From Demequina sp. (lineage in GTDB: Bacteria > Actinomycetota > Actinomycetes > Actinomycetales > Demequinaceae), in assembly GCF_016278775.1 (NCBI RefSeq), contig NZ_JADQBF010000004.1, positions 124,001-188,000 on the forward strand: 64,000 nucleotides of DNA, given 5' to 3'. Numbering within the stretch: position 1 is the first letter of the stretch; each line of letters opens with the position of its first letter. A program made the translations under genes and the position numbers. Of this stretch, positions 52,149 through 60,529 are shown piece by piece. The notes beneath the pieces are model-generated. The model was not told the DNA's origin and did not search any database. It saw nothing but the letters and a program-made list of their open reading frames with translations.

Positions 52149-52355
52149 ATGGCGATGCGCACCTGGTCAGAGCGTCGGCTCCGCGTGTGGCGGTGGGGTT
52201 GGGGTGCGTTGCTTGCCGGTGTGCTGTTCGCGCCCATCGGACAGCAGGGAAGCTGCGCTGAGACGGCCGCGTCGGTCGCAGGCGACAGTCAGTGCGAGAG
52301 CCGCAGCATTCCGCTGCTGGGGCTGATCCTCCCCATTAGCTACCCCGCTCCTTAG
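52149..52355 (+). CDS. Small secreted or membrane protein of unknown function
   Basis: A 68-residue protein with two hydrophobic stretches (GWGALLAGVLFAPIG and IPLLGLILPISYP) separated by a polar segment with two Cys (GSCAET and SQCES), which could form a disulphide outside the membrane. I recognise no family. ATG 52149 follows TAGCGT by six bases, the leaderless pattern, which supports it being a real gene. It starts 15 bp after pepP and converges with DUF3800. Confidence 0.55.
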   Translation: MAMRTWSERRLRVWRWGWGALLAGVLFAPIGQQGSCAETAASVAGDSQCESRSIPLLGLILPISYPAP

Positions 52356-52359
52356 CGCC

Positions 52360-53205
52360 TCAGTCGATCGGCGGGTAGGTGCGGGGCTCCGGATAGATCA
52401 TGATCCCGCCGCCTTGCGCCTTGGTCGTGTTCCAGTGCGCCGCGAAGCACGGCGCGATCTTGTCCCACAAGTAGTGATTTGCCTGCGGGGGCGACTGGAT
52501 CTTGAACCACTCGTACGTGGAGTACGCCACGATGTCCGCCAGCTGGATCATCTCCCTGTCCCACGAGCTTCGCTCGGTGTCCACCCAGAGCGGCTTGTCC
52601 ATGAGGAGGTCAAAGTCCGGGCGGTTCGAGCCCTTGGGTCGCAGAGCCCTGCGAGCGTCGTGCAGTGCCCCACTCTTGAAGTAGTTCTCATGCGACTCTT
52701 GTTGGTCTGCGACAAACATGCCGCCCTCGCCTGCATTGACGTGGCCGAGCGTCAGGGCGACGCGCTCGTAGAGCTTGGAATAGGCGGCGCCCAACGGCTC
52801 GACCGCCGAGTCTGCGGCCCGAAGCGCAGCCTTGTCGACCACCACAGAGAAGATCGTGGGGCGAAACTTGGCGAAGATCTGACCAAGATCGCGCACGAGC
52901 AGGTGCAGGTTCCCTGACTGAATGAGAGCCGCGTAGCCCGAGGGGACCATTGGCACGCCATGCCCCGCGGCGGCGTGCTTGAGGTATCGACCCTTGAGTT
53001 CGGTGAGGCTCCAGTCAGGGTTGCGCGCGTGCTTGCCGAAGTAGCGCTCTTTGGTGGCCTGAAGCTCGATCGCCAAGGGACCCCTCGACGAGTCGTGGAT
53101 GCCCACCGCCGCGAGCACAAGGTAGTCGCTGGGCGTCGGAGCCTTCGACCCGGCACGAGGCCAAGCCTTCGCGTCTCCGCACTCGTCCACGTAGAACAGC
53201 AGCAT
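52360..53205 (-). CDS. DUF3800 domain protein
   Basis: A 281-residue protein beginning MLLFYVDECGDAKAWP; (Y/F)xDExGd is the DUF3800 opening motif, an RNase H-like fold with conserved acidic residues. Further acidic positions are SVVVDKAAL, FVADQQ and MIQLADIVAYS. The family is common on accessory elements and is often seen with defence genes, but none is next to it. ATG 53205 has GGGGG upstream; the track start 53238 would overlap the promoter. Its -10 lies in a 16-mer shared exactly with the DUF1304 promoter. Confidence 0.85.
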   Translation of the reverse strand: MLLFYVDECGDAKAWPRAGSKAPTPSDYLVLAAVGIHDSSRGPLAIELQATKERYFGKHARNPDWSLTELKGRYLKHAAAGHGVPMVPSGYAALIQSGNLHLLVRDLGQIFAKFRPTIFSVVVDKAALRAADSAVEPLGAAYSKLYERVALTLGHVNAGEGGMFVADQQESHENYFKSGALHDARRALRPKGSNRPDFDLLMDKPLWVDTERSSWDREMIQLADIVAYSTYEWFKIQSPPQANHYLWDKIAPCFAAHWNTTKAQGGGIMIYPEPRTYPPID

Positions 53206-53224
53206 CGGCGCCCCCTTATGAGCC

Positions 53225-53240
53225 CGATCGTAGGGCACCG
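53225..53240 (-). promoter_or_regulatory. DUF3800 promoter -10 within a duplicated 16-mer
   Basis: On the minus strand CGGTGCCCTACGATCG contains the -10 TACGAT, 21 bases before the DUF3800 start. The same 16-mer occurs at 53804-53819 before DUF1304. No convincing -35 is shared. Confidence 0.45.
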
Positions 53241-53390
53241 GGCCCGACGGCGGATCGCGCCGCAGCTAGGCGCCCGCCCCGCCAGACAGTGCGAACCGAT
53301 CTCGCTCACGACACGCCGCGCGGCAGGACGATGAGCGGTCGCTCTCGGCGTGTCATCCGTTGATCTGGTTCGCAGCGTCGGTGCCCGCCG

Positions 53391-53777
53391 TCACGCGAGC
53401 GCGGCAACTCCAAGAAGCGCCAGCGCCACCAGCGGCAGCGCGCCTTGCTTCACAGCGGCCGACGCCTTGGTGGGGTCGGAGAGGATCAGGACGATCGCAG
53501 CCGCGAGCATCGATCCGGCGCCCGCGAGCACCAGTGCAGCACCCACCCCGTCAGACCCCATCGCATATCCGACGATGCCAGCCAGGGTCACCAGGGCCAG
53601 GAAGAGGTTATAGAAGCCCTGGTTGAACGCGAGCCCCCGGGTCGCCTCAGCCTGTTCGACAGTGGTCCCGAAGGTCGCGCGCACTCGAGGGGTGGTCCAC
53701 CACAAGGACTCCATGGCCCAGATGTAGATGTGAAGTGCGGCCGCGAGGCCAGCGAGGACGAGGGCGACAAGCAGCAT
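53391..53777 (-). CDS. DUF1304 membrane protein
   Basis: A 128-residue protein with four hydrophobic helices. LLVALVLAGLAAALHIYIWAMESLWW at the N-terminus and ATRGLAFNQGFYNLFLAL are the DUF1304 signatures. Function is unknown. ATG 53777 has GGAGG at seven bases; the track ORF to 53885 covers the upstream regulatory region. It is transcribed toward DUF3800, with 185 bp between its stop and the DUF3800 start, and both carry the same promoter 16-mer. Confidence 0.88.
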   Translation of the reverse strand: MLLVALVLAGLAAALHIYIWAMESLWWTTPRVRATFGTTVEQAEATRGLAFNQGFYNLFLALVTLAGIVGYAMGSDGVGAALVLAGAGSMLAAAIVLILSDPTKASAAVKQGALPLVALALLGVAALA

Positions 53778-53803
53778 GTGGGCCTCCAAAGCGCGTTCGA
53801 GCA

Positions 53804-53819
53804 CGATCGTAGGGCACCG
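53804..53819 (-). promoter_or_regulatory. DUF1304 promoter -10 within a duplicated 16-mer
   Basis: The same CGGTGCCCTACGATCG as at the DUF3800 promoter, here 26 bases before the DUF1304 start with the -10 TACGAT at 53811-53806. Identity over 16 bp suggests co-regulation or a local duplication. Confidence 0.45.
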
Positions 53820-53831
53820 TCGCCGCGAGGC

Positions 53832-53919
53832 GAACAGTTCTGACCGCGCGCGCCGGCGCCACGCCTGGACCAGCATCCGGCCCACCGCGCGCTCTCAACG
53901 GACGCGGTCAGAACTGTTC
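53832..53919. repeat. 17-bp perfect inverted repeat between DUF1304 and the LLM oxidoreductase
   Basis: GAACAGTTCTGACCGCG (53832-53848) and its exact complement CGCGGTCAGAACTGTTC (53903-53919) are 54 bp apart in the divergent intergenic region. Each arm contains GAAC-N-GTTC, itself a small palindrome, so the arms may be two copies of one operator. The spacer encodes nothing recognisable. Confidence 0.7.
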
Positions 53920-53990
53920 AGGCCGAGGGTCGGGGGCATCGGGTCGGCATCGGACGGGAAGCGCCTGGCCCCGTCGGCGGTTGACCCAGC

Positions 53991-54986
53991 ATGCCCCTCC
54001 GCCTTTCCGTGCTCGACCTTGCCCCCATCGCCCCGGGCGAGACAGCGTCGGCCGCGCTCGCGCATACCGTCCGCATGGCGCAGGCCGCCGACCAGGCGGG
54101 CTACGCGCGCGTCTGGTACGCCGAGCACCACAACATGCGCTCCATCGCGTCGAGCGCCACGAGTGTGCTCATCGCCCACGTGGCGGCGCACACCGAGCGC
54201 ATCAGGGTGGGCGCAGGCGGCATCATGCTGCCCAATCACTCGCCGCTGACCATCGCGGAACAGTTCGGCACGTTGGGCGCGCTGCACCCGGGTCGCATCG
54301 ACCTTGGCCTTGGCCGCGCTCCCGGCGGCGACCGCGCAGTATTCGCTGCACTGCGCCGCTCCCCCACCGATTCCGACCGCTTCCCCGACGACGTCGCGGA
54401 ACTGCGCGACTACCTCGCCGGAGCTTCGCGCGTGCCGGGCGTGCGAGCGGTCCCCTCCGCAGCGTCGGCCGCCGACGCGGTGCCGCTGTACATCCTGGGA
54501 TCGTCGCTGTTCGGCACCCAGCTGGCCGCGGCGTTGGGCCTGCCGTATGCGTTCGCCTCCCACTTCGCGCCCGCCGCGCTCCACGAGGCGGTGCGCGTCT
54601 ACCGCGACACGTTCCGCCCTTCCGAGGCCCTGGCGGAACCGTACGTCATCGCGGGAGTGAGCGTCTTCGCGGCCGACGACGCGGACGACGCTGCGGTCCA
54701 GTTCGCGGCCTCGCGCAGGTTCCGTGTGCGGGCACTCATCCCGCGCGGCCCCGCCGCCCGCGAGTACAGCGACGACGAGGTGGATGCCTTCTTGCTGAGC
54801 CCCGGCGGCGCGCAGATCGCGCAGATGGCCCGCTATACGGCGATCGGCACGCCGGACGACGTGCGTGAGTACCTGGAGGCGTTCGCGGCGGAGGCCCGCG
54901 CCGACGAGGTCATCACGGTGCACGGGGCGCTCGGTGTCGATGATCGCGAGCGCTCCCTTCGCCTCGCCGCACCGAGAATCGACTGA
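53991..54986 (+). CDS. LLM-class flavin-dependent oxidoreductase
   Basis: A 331-residue luciferase-like monooxygenase of the MsnO8/YhbW subgroup. [11 protein letters not shown] at the N-terminus, [29 protein letters not shown] and [12 protein letters not shown] are the family signatures for FMN binding. [29 protein letters not shown] is the central barrel segment. It oxidises an unknown small substrate. The ATG at 53991 lacks a clear Shine-Dalgarno and -10 nearby. It is divergent from DUF1304, with the 17-bp inverted repeat upstream. Confidence 0.9.
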   Translation: MPLRLSVLDLAPIAPGETASAALAHTVRMAQAADQAGYARVWYAEHHNMRSIASSATSVLIAHVAAHTERIRVGAGGIMLPNHSPLTIAEQFGTLGALHPGRIDLGLGRAPGGDRAVFAALRRSPTDSDRFPDDVAELRDYLAGASRVPGVRAVPSAASAADAVPLYILGSSLFGTQLAAALGLPYAFASHFAPAALHEAVRVYRDTFRPSEALAEPYVIAGVSVFAADDADDAAVQFAASRRFRVRALIPRGPAAREYSDDEVDAFLLSPGGAQIAQMARYTAIGTPDDVREYLEAFAAEARADEVITVHGALGVDDRERSLRLAAPRID

Positions 54987-55100
54987 CGGGAAGCGGCGCG
55001 GTCGGCTATCGGCATCGCCAGACCTAATGCCCACGTCACCGCCCTGGTCTGTGCCTACACTGACGGTCCACAGCGTCGCCTTGTCGGTAGGATCCCCACC

Positions 55101-56480
55101 ATGCCCGTCACCCCCGCGCCCAGTCGCGTCAGGCTCGTGCGCGCGCTCGTCCTGGCTCTCGCCGTGCTCGCCTGGAGCGTGCTTGGCTTGACGAGCCAGG
55201 CATCTGCAGCGGTCACCCCTGGCGTCGACCCCGAGGCCGATCTCGTCCTGTTCTGGGGTGACGGCTGCCCCAACTGCGAGGTCGAGCGCGACTGGCTGGA
55301 AGAGGTCCGGGACCAGTATCCGGACCTCGTCATCGCGGAGTACGAGGTGTGGAACGACTCCGACAACAGAGACCTGTTTGTGGCAGAGGGCGAGCGCCTG
55401 GGCTTCGCGGCGAGTTCCGTACCCACTACCATCGTGGGCGAGCGCGTGTGGATCGGCTGGACCGGCCAGATTCAGCAGGACATGGCGGCCGCGATCGACC
55501 AAACCTCGCGAGGCGAGGAGCCACGGGCCGGTATCTACGGCACCGCTGGCGCTGGCACATGTTCGGAGGAAGACGCCTTCTGTACCGTCGAGGAGGACGG
55601 CCAACTGATCGAGGTGCCGCTCGTGGGCGAAGTGTCCCTGGGGGACCGCTCGCTCCTGGTGTCCACCGTCATCATCGGCTTCGTCGACGGCGTCAACCCG
55701 TGCTCACTGTGGGCCATCTCGGTGCTCCTCACCATCGTGTTGCGCACGGGATCGCGGCGCCGCGTCGTCGCCATCGGCTCCACTTTCCTCGTAGTCACCG
55801 CGGGGATGTACGCCCTCTACATGGGCGCCATCTACTCGGCGCTCGCCGTGGTGGGCTTCATCGGGGCTATTCAAATCGCCGTCGCGATCGTCGCTGGAGT
55901 CTTCGGAACGGTGAGTGTCAAGGACTACTTCGCGTTCAAGAAGGGCCTGTCGTTCACCATCAGCGACTCGGCCAAACCCGGCATCTACCAGCGCATGCGA
56001 GCCGCAGCGAGTCAACGCGCCCTGATCCCGGCGCTCGCGGCGACCGTTGCGCTGGCCGTCGCCGTGTCGCTCCTTGAGACCCCGTGCACCGCGGGCTTCC
56101 CTGTGCTGTGGACGGGGATGCTCCAGGCCAATAACGTCGGCGCCCTGGAGACTGCGGGGCTGTTCCTTGCATACATGGTGCCGTTCCTCCTGGATGAGTT
56201 CCTGGTGCTCGCCGTCGCGATCTGGACCATGCGCGCCATGAAGATGCAAGAGAAGCACGGCGAACTGCTCAAGCTGTTCGCTGGCGTCACCATGCTGGTG
56301 CTCGCCGCGGTCATGGTGATCGACCCCGCGCTCATGGAGAACCCTGTGGCCGCGCTCGCGCTGTTCGCCGGAGCGTTCGGACTGGCCGCAGTGATCCACG
56401 CCGTGACGCAGCGAGTGAGAGACTCCCGCTCAGATCAGGCGGAACTCGAGGCCAACGCGGCGTCCGACCAGAGTCGGTGA
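55101..56480 (+). CDS. Secreted thioredoxin domain fused to CcdA/DsbD-like membrane domain
   Basis: A 459-residue protein. A signal peptide (about 1-36, ALVLALAVLAWSVLGLTSQASA) leads to a thioredoxin/glutaredoxin-like domain (about 45-140) with active site GCPNC and cis-Pro SVPTT. Six or so TM helices (about 185-440) carry VNPCSLWAISVL and ETPCTAGFPVLW, the paired Cys of CcdA/DsbD. This single protein could carry electrons from the cytosol to an external thiol partner, for disulphide reduction or cytochrome c maturation. ATG 55101 is seven bases after TAGGAT. No cytochrome gene is adjacent. Confidence 0.85.
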   Translation: MPVTPAPSRVRLVRALVLALAVLAWSVLGLTSQASAAVTPGVDPEADLVLFWGDGCPNCEVERDWLEEVRDQYPDLVIAEYEVWNDSDNRDLFVAEGERLGFAASSVPTTIVGERVWIGWTGQIQQDMAAAIDQTSRGEEPRAGIYGTAGAGTCSEEDAFCTVEEDGQLIEVPLVGEVSLGDRSLLVSTVIIGFVDGVNPCSLWAISVLLTIVLRTGSRRRVVAIGSTFLVVTAGMYALYMGAIYSALAVVGFIGAIQIAVAIVAGVFGTVSVKDYFAFKKGLSFTISDSAKPGIYQRMRAAASQRALIPALAATVALAVAVSLLETPCTAGFPVLWTGMLQANNVGALETAGLFLAYMVPFLLDEFLVLAVAIWTMRAMKMQEKHGELLKLFAGVTMLVLAAVMVIDPALMENPVAALALFAGAFGLAAVIHAVTQRVRDSRSDQAELEANAASDQSR

Positions 56481-56504
56481 CGAGGCGCCACCGATCCCCC
56501 GGCC

Positions 56505-57905
56505 CTACGCCGCGCGTTCGGCCAGCACCTTGATGCCCAGTTTCATCTCCTCCGGCGGCAAGTAGAACGGCAGCCGGAAGCGGTCTGCGCCCGTGCCAGG
56601 CAGCACCTCGAACGCGGTGCCTGAAGCCACGGGGGCGCCCGCCTCAGCGGCCCGCGCGGCGAACCGCGTGGCACCACCGTCTGGAAGCCTGACCCACAGC
56701 GCAGGGCCGCCGACTGGCCGCCGGTACTCCCAGTCCAGTCCGTGCTCCGCAACGGCCTCGTCCACCGCGTCGAGGGAGTCCAGCATCGACGCCACCCGCC
56801 ACCGCAGGGTCTCTTCGAAGTGCTCCGCAAGCAGCCTGGCGGCCACCCGCTGAAACAGCGCGGGCGAGCCGAGGTCCATCGCGGCACGCCGGTGTCGCAG
56901 TTGGGCCGCAAGCGTCGCGTTGGTGTGCAGCCAGCCGATGCGCAGTCCGCCCCAGAAGACCTTCGACATGCCTCCCACGGTGATGACCGAGGCGTCAGTC
57001 CCCATCGCGGCAAAGGGCGTGCGCGCGCTTCCGTCGAGCGCGAGGTCGCCGATGGTGCGGTCATCTATCAGAGTGGTCGCGAGCCCGGCCGACGCCTCGA
57101 GCAGTACTCGCGCGTCGTCGTCGCTGATGGCGGTGCCGGTGGGGTTGTGGAAGGTGGTGGTGTACGCCAGGTCGGGCCGCGCGGCGCGCAGCAACTTGAT
57201 GGAGCCGGCCACGTCCAACCCGCCTGGACCCATCGGCAAGGCGAGCGGACGGGAACCGGAGGCCTGTACAGCGTCGAAGACGCCTGGATAGGTGACCGAT
57301 TCGAGCGCGACGGGGCGTCGCGAGGTGGCCAGCATCGTCACCACGAGCCAAATGGCCTGCTGCGCACCCGAGGTGATCACCACCTCCTCTGGACGCGCAG
57401 GTACGCCTTGCCGTCGCAAGTGCTCGGTCACGGCGAGCACCAGGTCCCTGTCGCCAAGCGCCGCGTACCCGTTGCCCACCGCGGGTGAGCCGCCGAGGAA
57501 CGCCGACAGGTCAGCCAGTGCCCGCGTCACCACGGGCGCAGGCGGCGGCGACGCGGTGTTGAACGCGACGATGGGCTGGCTCTCCCCCGTAAGTATCTGC
57601 GCGAAGCGCTCCTGGGGGCTCAGCCCGAGCACCCCTCGCGAACTCACGCCGAGCGTCGGCGCCGCACCGGGCCGCACCTCGAGCCATCCCGCATCCCGCA
57701 ACTGCTGGTAGGCGGCCGTCACGGTATTGCGCGAGAGGTGAAGGTGGCCAGCGAGCGCGCGCTCGGAGGGCATCCGGGCGCCGTGCTCGAGCGACCCTGA
57801 CTCGGCGAGCGACACGATGGCGTTTGCCAATTGGACGTACAGCGGCCCTGTGCCCGTCTGCCAATGGTCAAGCACGTCGGAGAGTTGTTCGGCCGTAGTA
57901 CGCAT
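56505..57905 (-). CDS. MocR-type GntR/aminotransferase transcriptional regulator
   Basis: A 466-residue regulator. A GntR winged helix (about 12-85, PLYVQLANAIVSLAESG, MPSERALAGHLHLSRNTV) is joined to a class I aminotransferase domain (about 100-460). The PLP lysine is in GGMSKVFWGGLRIGW; FHNPTGTAIS and ITSGAQQAI complete the cofactor site. MocR proteins sense PLP or amino-compound adducts and regulate divergent metabolic genes. It is divergent from a PLP decarboxylase 98 bp away, with a TGCCAGTGGCA palindrome between. ATG 57905 has CATGCT seven bases upstream; ATG 57917 is an alternative. Confidence 0.9.
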   Translation of the reverse strand: MRTTAEQLSDVLDHWQTGTGPLYVQLANAIVSLAESGSLEHGARMPSERALAGHLHLSRNTVTAAYQQLRDAGWLEVRPGAAPTLGVSSRGVLGLSPQERFAQILTGESQPIVAFNTASPPPAPVVTRALADLSAFLGGSPAVGNGYAALGDRDLVLAVTEHLRRQGVPARPEEVVITSGAQQAIWLVVTMLATSRRPVALESVTYPGVFDAVQASGSRPLALPMGPGGLDVAGSIKLLRAARPDLAYTTTFHNPTGTAISDDDARVLLEASAGLATTLIDDRTIGDLALDGSARTPFAAMGTDASVITVGGMSKVFWGGLRIGWLHTNATLAAQLRHRRAAMDLGSPALFQRVAARLLAEHFEETLRWRVASMLDSLDAVDEAVAEHGLDWEYRRPVGGPALWVRLPDGGATRFAARAAEAGAPVASGTAFEVLPGTGADRFRLPFYLPPEEMKLGIKVLAERAA

Positions 57906-57943
57906 GCGGGCCAGCATGCCGCTAACTGGACCCTCTTGCCTAG

Positions 57944-57954
57944 TGCCAGTGGCA
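57944..57954. promoter_or_regulatory. Candidate MocR operator
   Basis: TGCCAGTGGCA is an 11-bp palindrome in the 98-bp divergent region between the MocR gene and the decarboxylase. Its position fits an operator controlling both genes. It is short enough to occur by chance in high-GC DNA. Confidence 0.35.
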
Positions 57955-58002
57955 TCTGATGCGGCACTGGATCGAGGGGGCCAGTCGCAAGACCATGGTC
58001 AC

Positions 58003-59445
58003 ATGGCTACCGATCTCACCCCAGCTCTCACCCACCCGATGGCCCTCGCGCGACTGCGGGAGAGGATCGCCGTCACCACGGAGGCCGCTCGCAGGGCCGG
58101 CGGCTACCTTGCGGCGGCCCCGCATCGGCCCATCGCCCCCACCGCCGACGCCGTGGCAGGGCTTGAGGCCTTTCGTCGCCCCCTGCAGGACGCCCCACGC
58201 ACCGCTCACGACGTGCTGCGCGAGCTCGACGAGGTGGGCTCTCCCGCCACCACGGTGCAGGCGATGGGCCGCTACTTCGGCTACGTCAACGGCGGCGTGG
58301 AGCCCGCGGCGGCCGCAGCCTCGATCCTGGCCGGGGCATGGGACCAGAACGCCGCCCTGCCCGCCCAATCCCCCGTCGCGTCGGTGCTGGATGAGGTCGC
58401 GGCCGCATGGGTCGTCGACCTGCTGGGACTGCCGCACGACGCCGTGGCCACCTTCACCACCGGCGCCACCTTGGCGAACTTCACTGGCATCGTGACGGCG
58501 CGCGATGCCCTGCTCGCCCGCGCGGGCTGGGATGTCAACGAACTCGGCCTCATCGGTGCCCCGCCGATCCGCGTCGTCGTGGGCGACGAGGTGCACATTT
58601 CCGCGCTCAAGTCGCTGCGGCTGGCGGGGCTGGCCCCCGGCCTGGTGGAGCGCGTCCCCGTTGACGCGCGTGGCGCCATCGACGCCGACGCCTTTCCGAC
58701 CGACACCGACGCTCTCACCTTGGTCCTCCTCCAGGCGGGCAACGTCACGACCGGCGCGAGCGACCCCTTCGACCGCATCATTCCCGGCGTTCGCGAGCGT
58801 GGGGGGTGGGTGCACGTCGACGGTGCTTTCGGCCTGTGGGCAGCCGCCTCGCCCACACTCAGGGAACAGGTGTGGGGAGTGGACCAGGCAGACTCGTGGG
58901 CGACAGACGCCCACAAGTGGCTCAACGCGCCGTACGACTCCGGCGTCGTCATCGTCCGCGACTACAGAGACCTGTACCGGGCCATGGCCATGCATGCCCC
59001 CTACCTGGCGAGCACGGACTCCCGGCCCCTCATGCACCTCAGCCCTCACATGTCTCAGCGCGCCCGAGGCGTCGAGACGTGGGCGCTGCTCGCCGCAAGA
59101 GGTCGCTCGGGGATCGCAGAGCTCGTGGACCACTCGTGCGCCATGGCTTCCTTGTTCGCCGACCTGCTCCGCGAGGCGGGCGCGGAGGTAATCGTTGAGC
59201 CCGCGCTCAACCAGGTTCCCGTGACATTCGGCCAGGAGCCGGGCGCGCCGGGCGACGACGCCGTCACGGCAGCCGTCACGCGGGCTATCGCCCAGGAGGG
59301 CACGCTGTGGGCAGGCGGCAGCGTGTGGAACGGCCGGACGATTCTGCGCATTTCCGTGTCGGACGCCGCCACCACGGCCGACGATGTGCGGGCCTCCGTC
59401 GACGCCATCGTCGCGTGTTGGGAGGCGGTCCGCGCGACCTTCTGA
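58003..59445 (+). CDS. Group II PLP-dependent decarboxylase
   Basis: A 480-residue enzyme of the aromatic/glutamate decarboxylase family. The PLP lysine is in ATDAHKWLNAPYDSG, GYVNGGVEPAAAAA is the conserved N-terminal segment, and TTGATLANF and WVHVDGAFGLW bind phosphate and the pyridine ring. It decarboxylates an amino acid, probably aromatic or aspartate-like, to an amine; substrate not deducible. The real start is ATG 58003, 62 codons into the track ORF. The divergent MocR gene makes regulation by an amine/PLP adduct likely. No amine transporter is adjacent. Confidence 0.88.
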   Translation: MATDLTPALTHPMALARLRERIAVTTEAARRAGGYLAAAPHRPIAPTADAVAGLEAFRRPLQDAPRTAHDVLRELDEVGSPATTVQAMGRYFGYVNGGVEPAAAAASILAGAWDQNAALPAQSPVASVLDEVAAAWVVDLLGLPHDAVATFTTGATLANFTGIVTARDALLARAGWDVNELGLIGAPPIRVVVGDEVHISALKSLRLAGLAPGLVERVPVDARGAIDADAFPTDTDALTLVLLQAGNVTTGASDPFDRIIPGVRERGGWVHVDGAFGLWAAASPTLREQVWGVDQADSWATDAHKWLNAPYDSGVVIVRDYRDLYRAMAMHAPYLASTDSRPLMHLSPHMSQRARGVETWALLAARGRSGIAELVDHSCAMASLFADLLREAGAEVIVEPALNQVPVTFGQEPGAPGDDAVTAAVTRAIAQEGTLWAGGSVWNGRTILRISVSDAATTADDVRASVDAIVACWEAVRATF

Positions 59446-59477
59446 CGCCCTGGCTCGTGGGATTGTGGGCCGGTGCG

Positions 59478-59489
59478 AGGTACGTACCT
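59478..59489. repeat. AGGTACGTACCT palindrome with flanking inverted repeat
   Basis: A 12-bp perfect palindrome followed by TTTTG stands 33 bp after the decarboxylase stop. Around it ATTGTGGG (59462-59469) and CCCACAAT (59506-59513) form an 8-bp inverted repeat. It may end the decarboxylase transcript or regulate the downstream kinase. Evidence is structural only. Confidence 0.35.
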
Positions 59490-59579
59490 TTTGTGTGAGC
59501 GAACCCCCACAATGAGGGGCAGGACTCGTTGTGGCAACATGCCATATCGGCCGCGGTTGAGGACGATTACCGTCAAAGG

Positions 59580-60488
59580 GTGGTCAACACTGTGGTACGG
59601 GCCCGCAACCGGGAAGACGTCACCATCGACGCCGCACTCGTCCGACAACTTCTCGACTCCCAGTTCCCCGAGGCGAAGGCCCTGCCGGTGGGTGCCCACT
59701 TCGAGGGAAGAGACTGCATCGTCTGGCGCCTCGGCGATCAGTGGGCCATGCGCATGCCGCTTCACCAGCAGGCTGCCGCAAAGCAGACCACCGAGACCGC
59801 ATGGATGGCGCACATCGGCAAGGCGTGGCCGTTCGCGGCTCCCGTACCTGTCCGTGTCGGGCGACCCTCCGCTGACTTCCCGTGGGCCTGGACGGTAGTG
59901 CCGTGGATCAACGGCACCCCCGCCCACGTCTCACCCCTGGATCGCTTGGGCGTGGCACAGTTGGGAGCGGCTCTTCGGGCGCTCCACGTGCCAGCGCCAG
60001 CAGAGGCTCCTCGCCACCCCACCCGTTCGCTCTCGCTGCTGAAGCGCTCCGACCGGGTCTCTGAACGCCTCGAAGCGCTCGCCTCCGCCTCCGCGAGTTC
60101 CTCGTGGCGCCTCAACGCCAAGGCCGCCGCGCGGGTCTTTCATGACGGTGCGATCACCCCCCGTCCCGCCGCCTCTTGGACCCACCTCGACCTCCACCCG
60201 GGCAACGTGCTCACGGACGATGGTGAGCTGGCAGGCATCATCGACTGGAGCGAGTCTGCGGCGGGAGACCCCGCTGCTGACCTGGGTCAGGCGCTTGTCC
60301 TGGTGGGCCAGGATGGCTGGGACGCGCTCACCATCGGCTACGGACCCATCGACGCCCGCACCTTCGCCCGCGCCCGCGCCGAGGGCGTCTACCTTGCCCT
60401 CTCCTTCGCCGCCGAGATGAAAGGGCCCCGCGCCGCCGCAGGATGGGCTGGCCTTGAGGCGCTGGGAGTCGCGCACCGCACCCGATAA
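59580..60488 (+). CDS. Aminoglycoside phosphotransferase-family kinase
   Basis: A 302-residue APH/choline-kinase-like protein. VDIDAALV-type N-terminus (EDVTIDAALVRQLL), WRLGDQWAMRMP nucleotide site, catalytic loop WTHLDLHPGNVL (HxDxxxxN) and metal site GIIDWSESAAGDPAADL are present, so it should be catalytically active on a small molecule. A resistance role is not shown. GTG 59580 follows TACCGT by six bases; the track TTG at 59529 is less likely. It lies between the decarboxylase and the MgtE-like gene with no overlap. Confidence 0.83.
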   Translation: MVNTVVRARNREDVTIDAALVRQLLDSQFPEAKALPVGAHFEGRDCIVWRLGDQWAMRMPLHQQAAAKQTTETAWMAHIGKAWPFAAPVPVRVGRPSADFPWAWTVVPWINGTPAHVSPLDRLGVAQLGAALRALHVPAPAEAPRHPTRSLSLLKRSDRVSERLEALASASASSSWRLNAKAAARVFHDGAITPRPAASWTHLDLHPGNVLTDDGELAGIIDWSESAAGDPAADLGQALVLVGQDGWDALTIGYGPIDARTFARARAEGVYLALSFAAEMKGPRAAAGWAGLEALGVAHRTR

Positions 60489-60529
60489 CTTCAGCCGCAC
60501 CTGGGCGCTCCGACAGTAGGCTGTGCCCC

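Noticed and set aside
52360-53777. Phage-defence island around DUF3800
   Set aside because: No toxin, nuclease, helicase or methylase gene is adjacent that would support a defence system.
53832-53848. LexA/SOS box
   Set aside because: GAAC and GTTC are separated by one base, not the four of the actinobacterial SOS box CGAAC-N4-GTTCG.
53849-53902. Mobile element between the 17-bp inverted repeats
   Set aside because: The 54-bp interior has no coding capacity and I could see no target-site duplication next to the arms.
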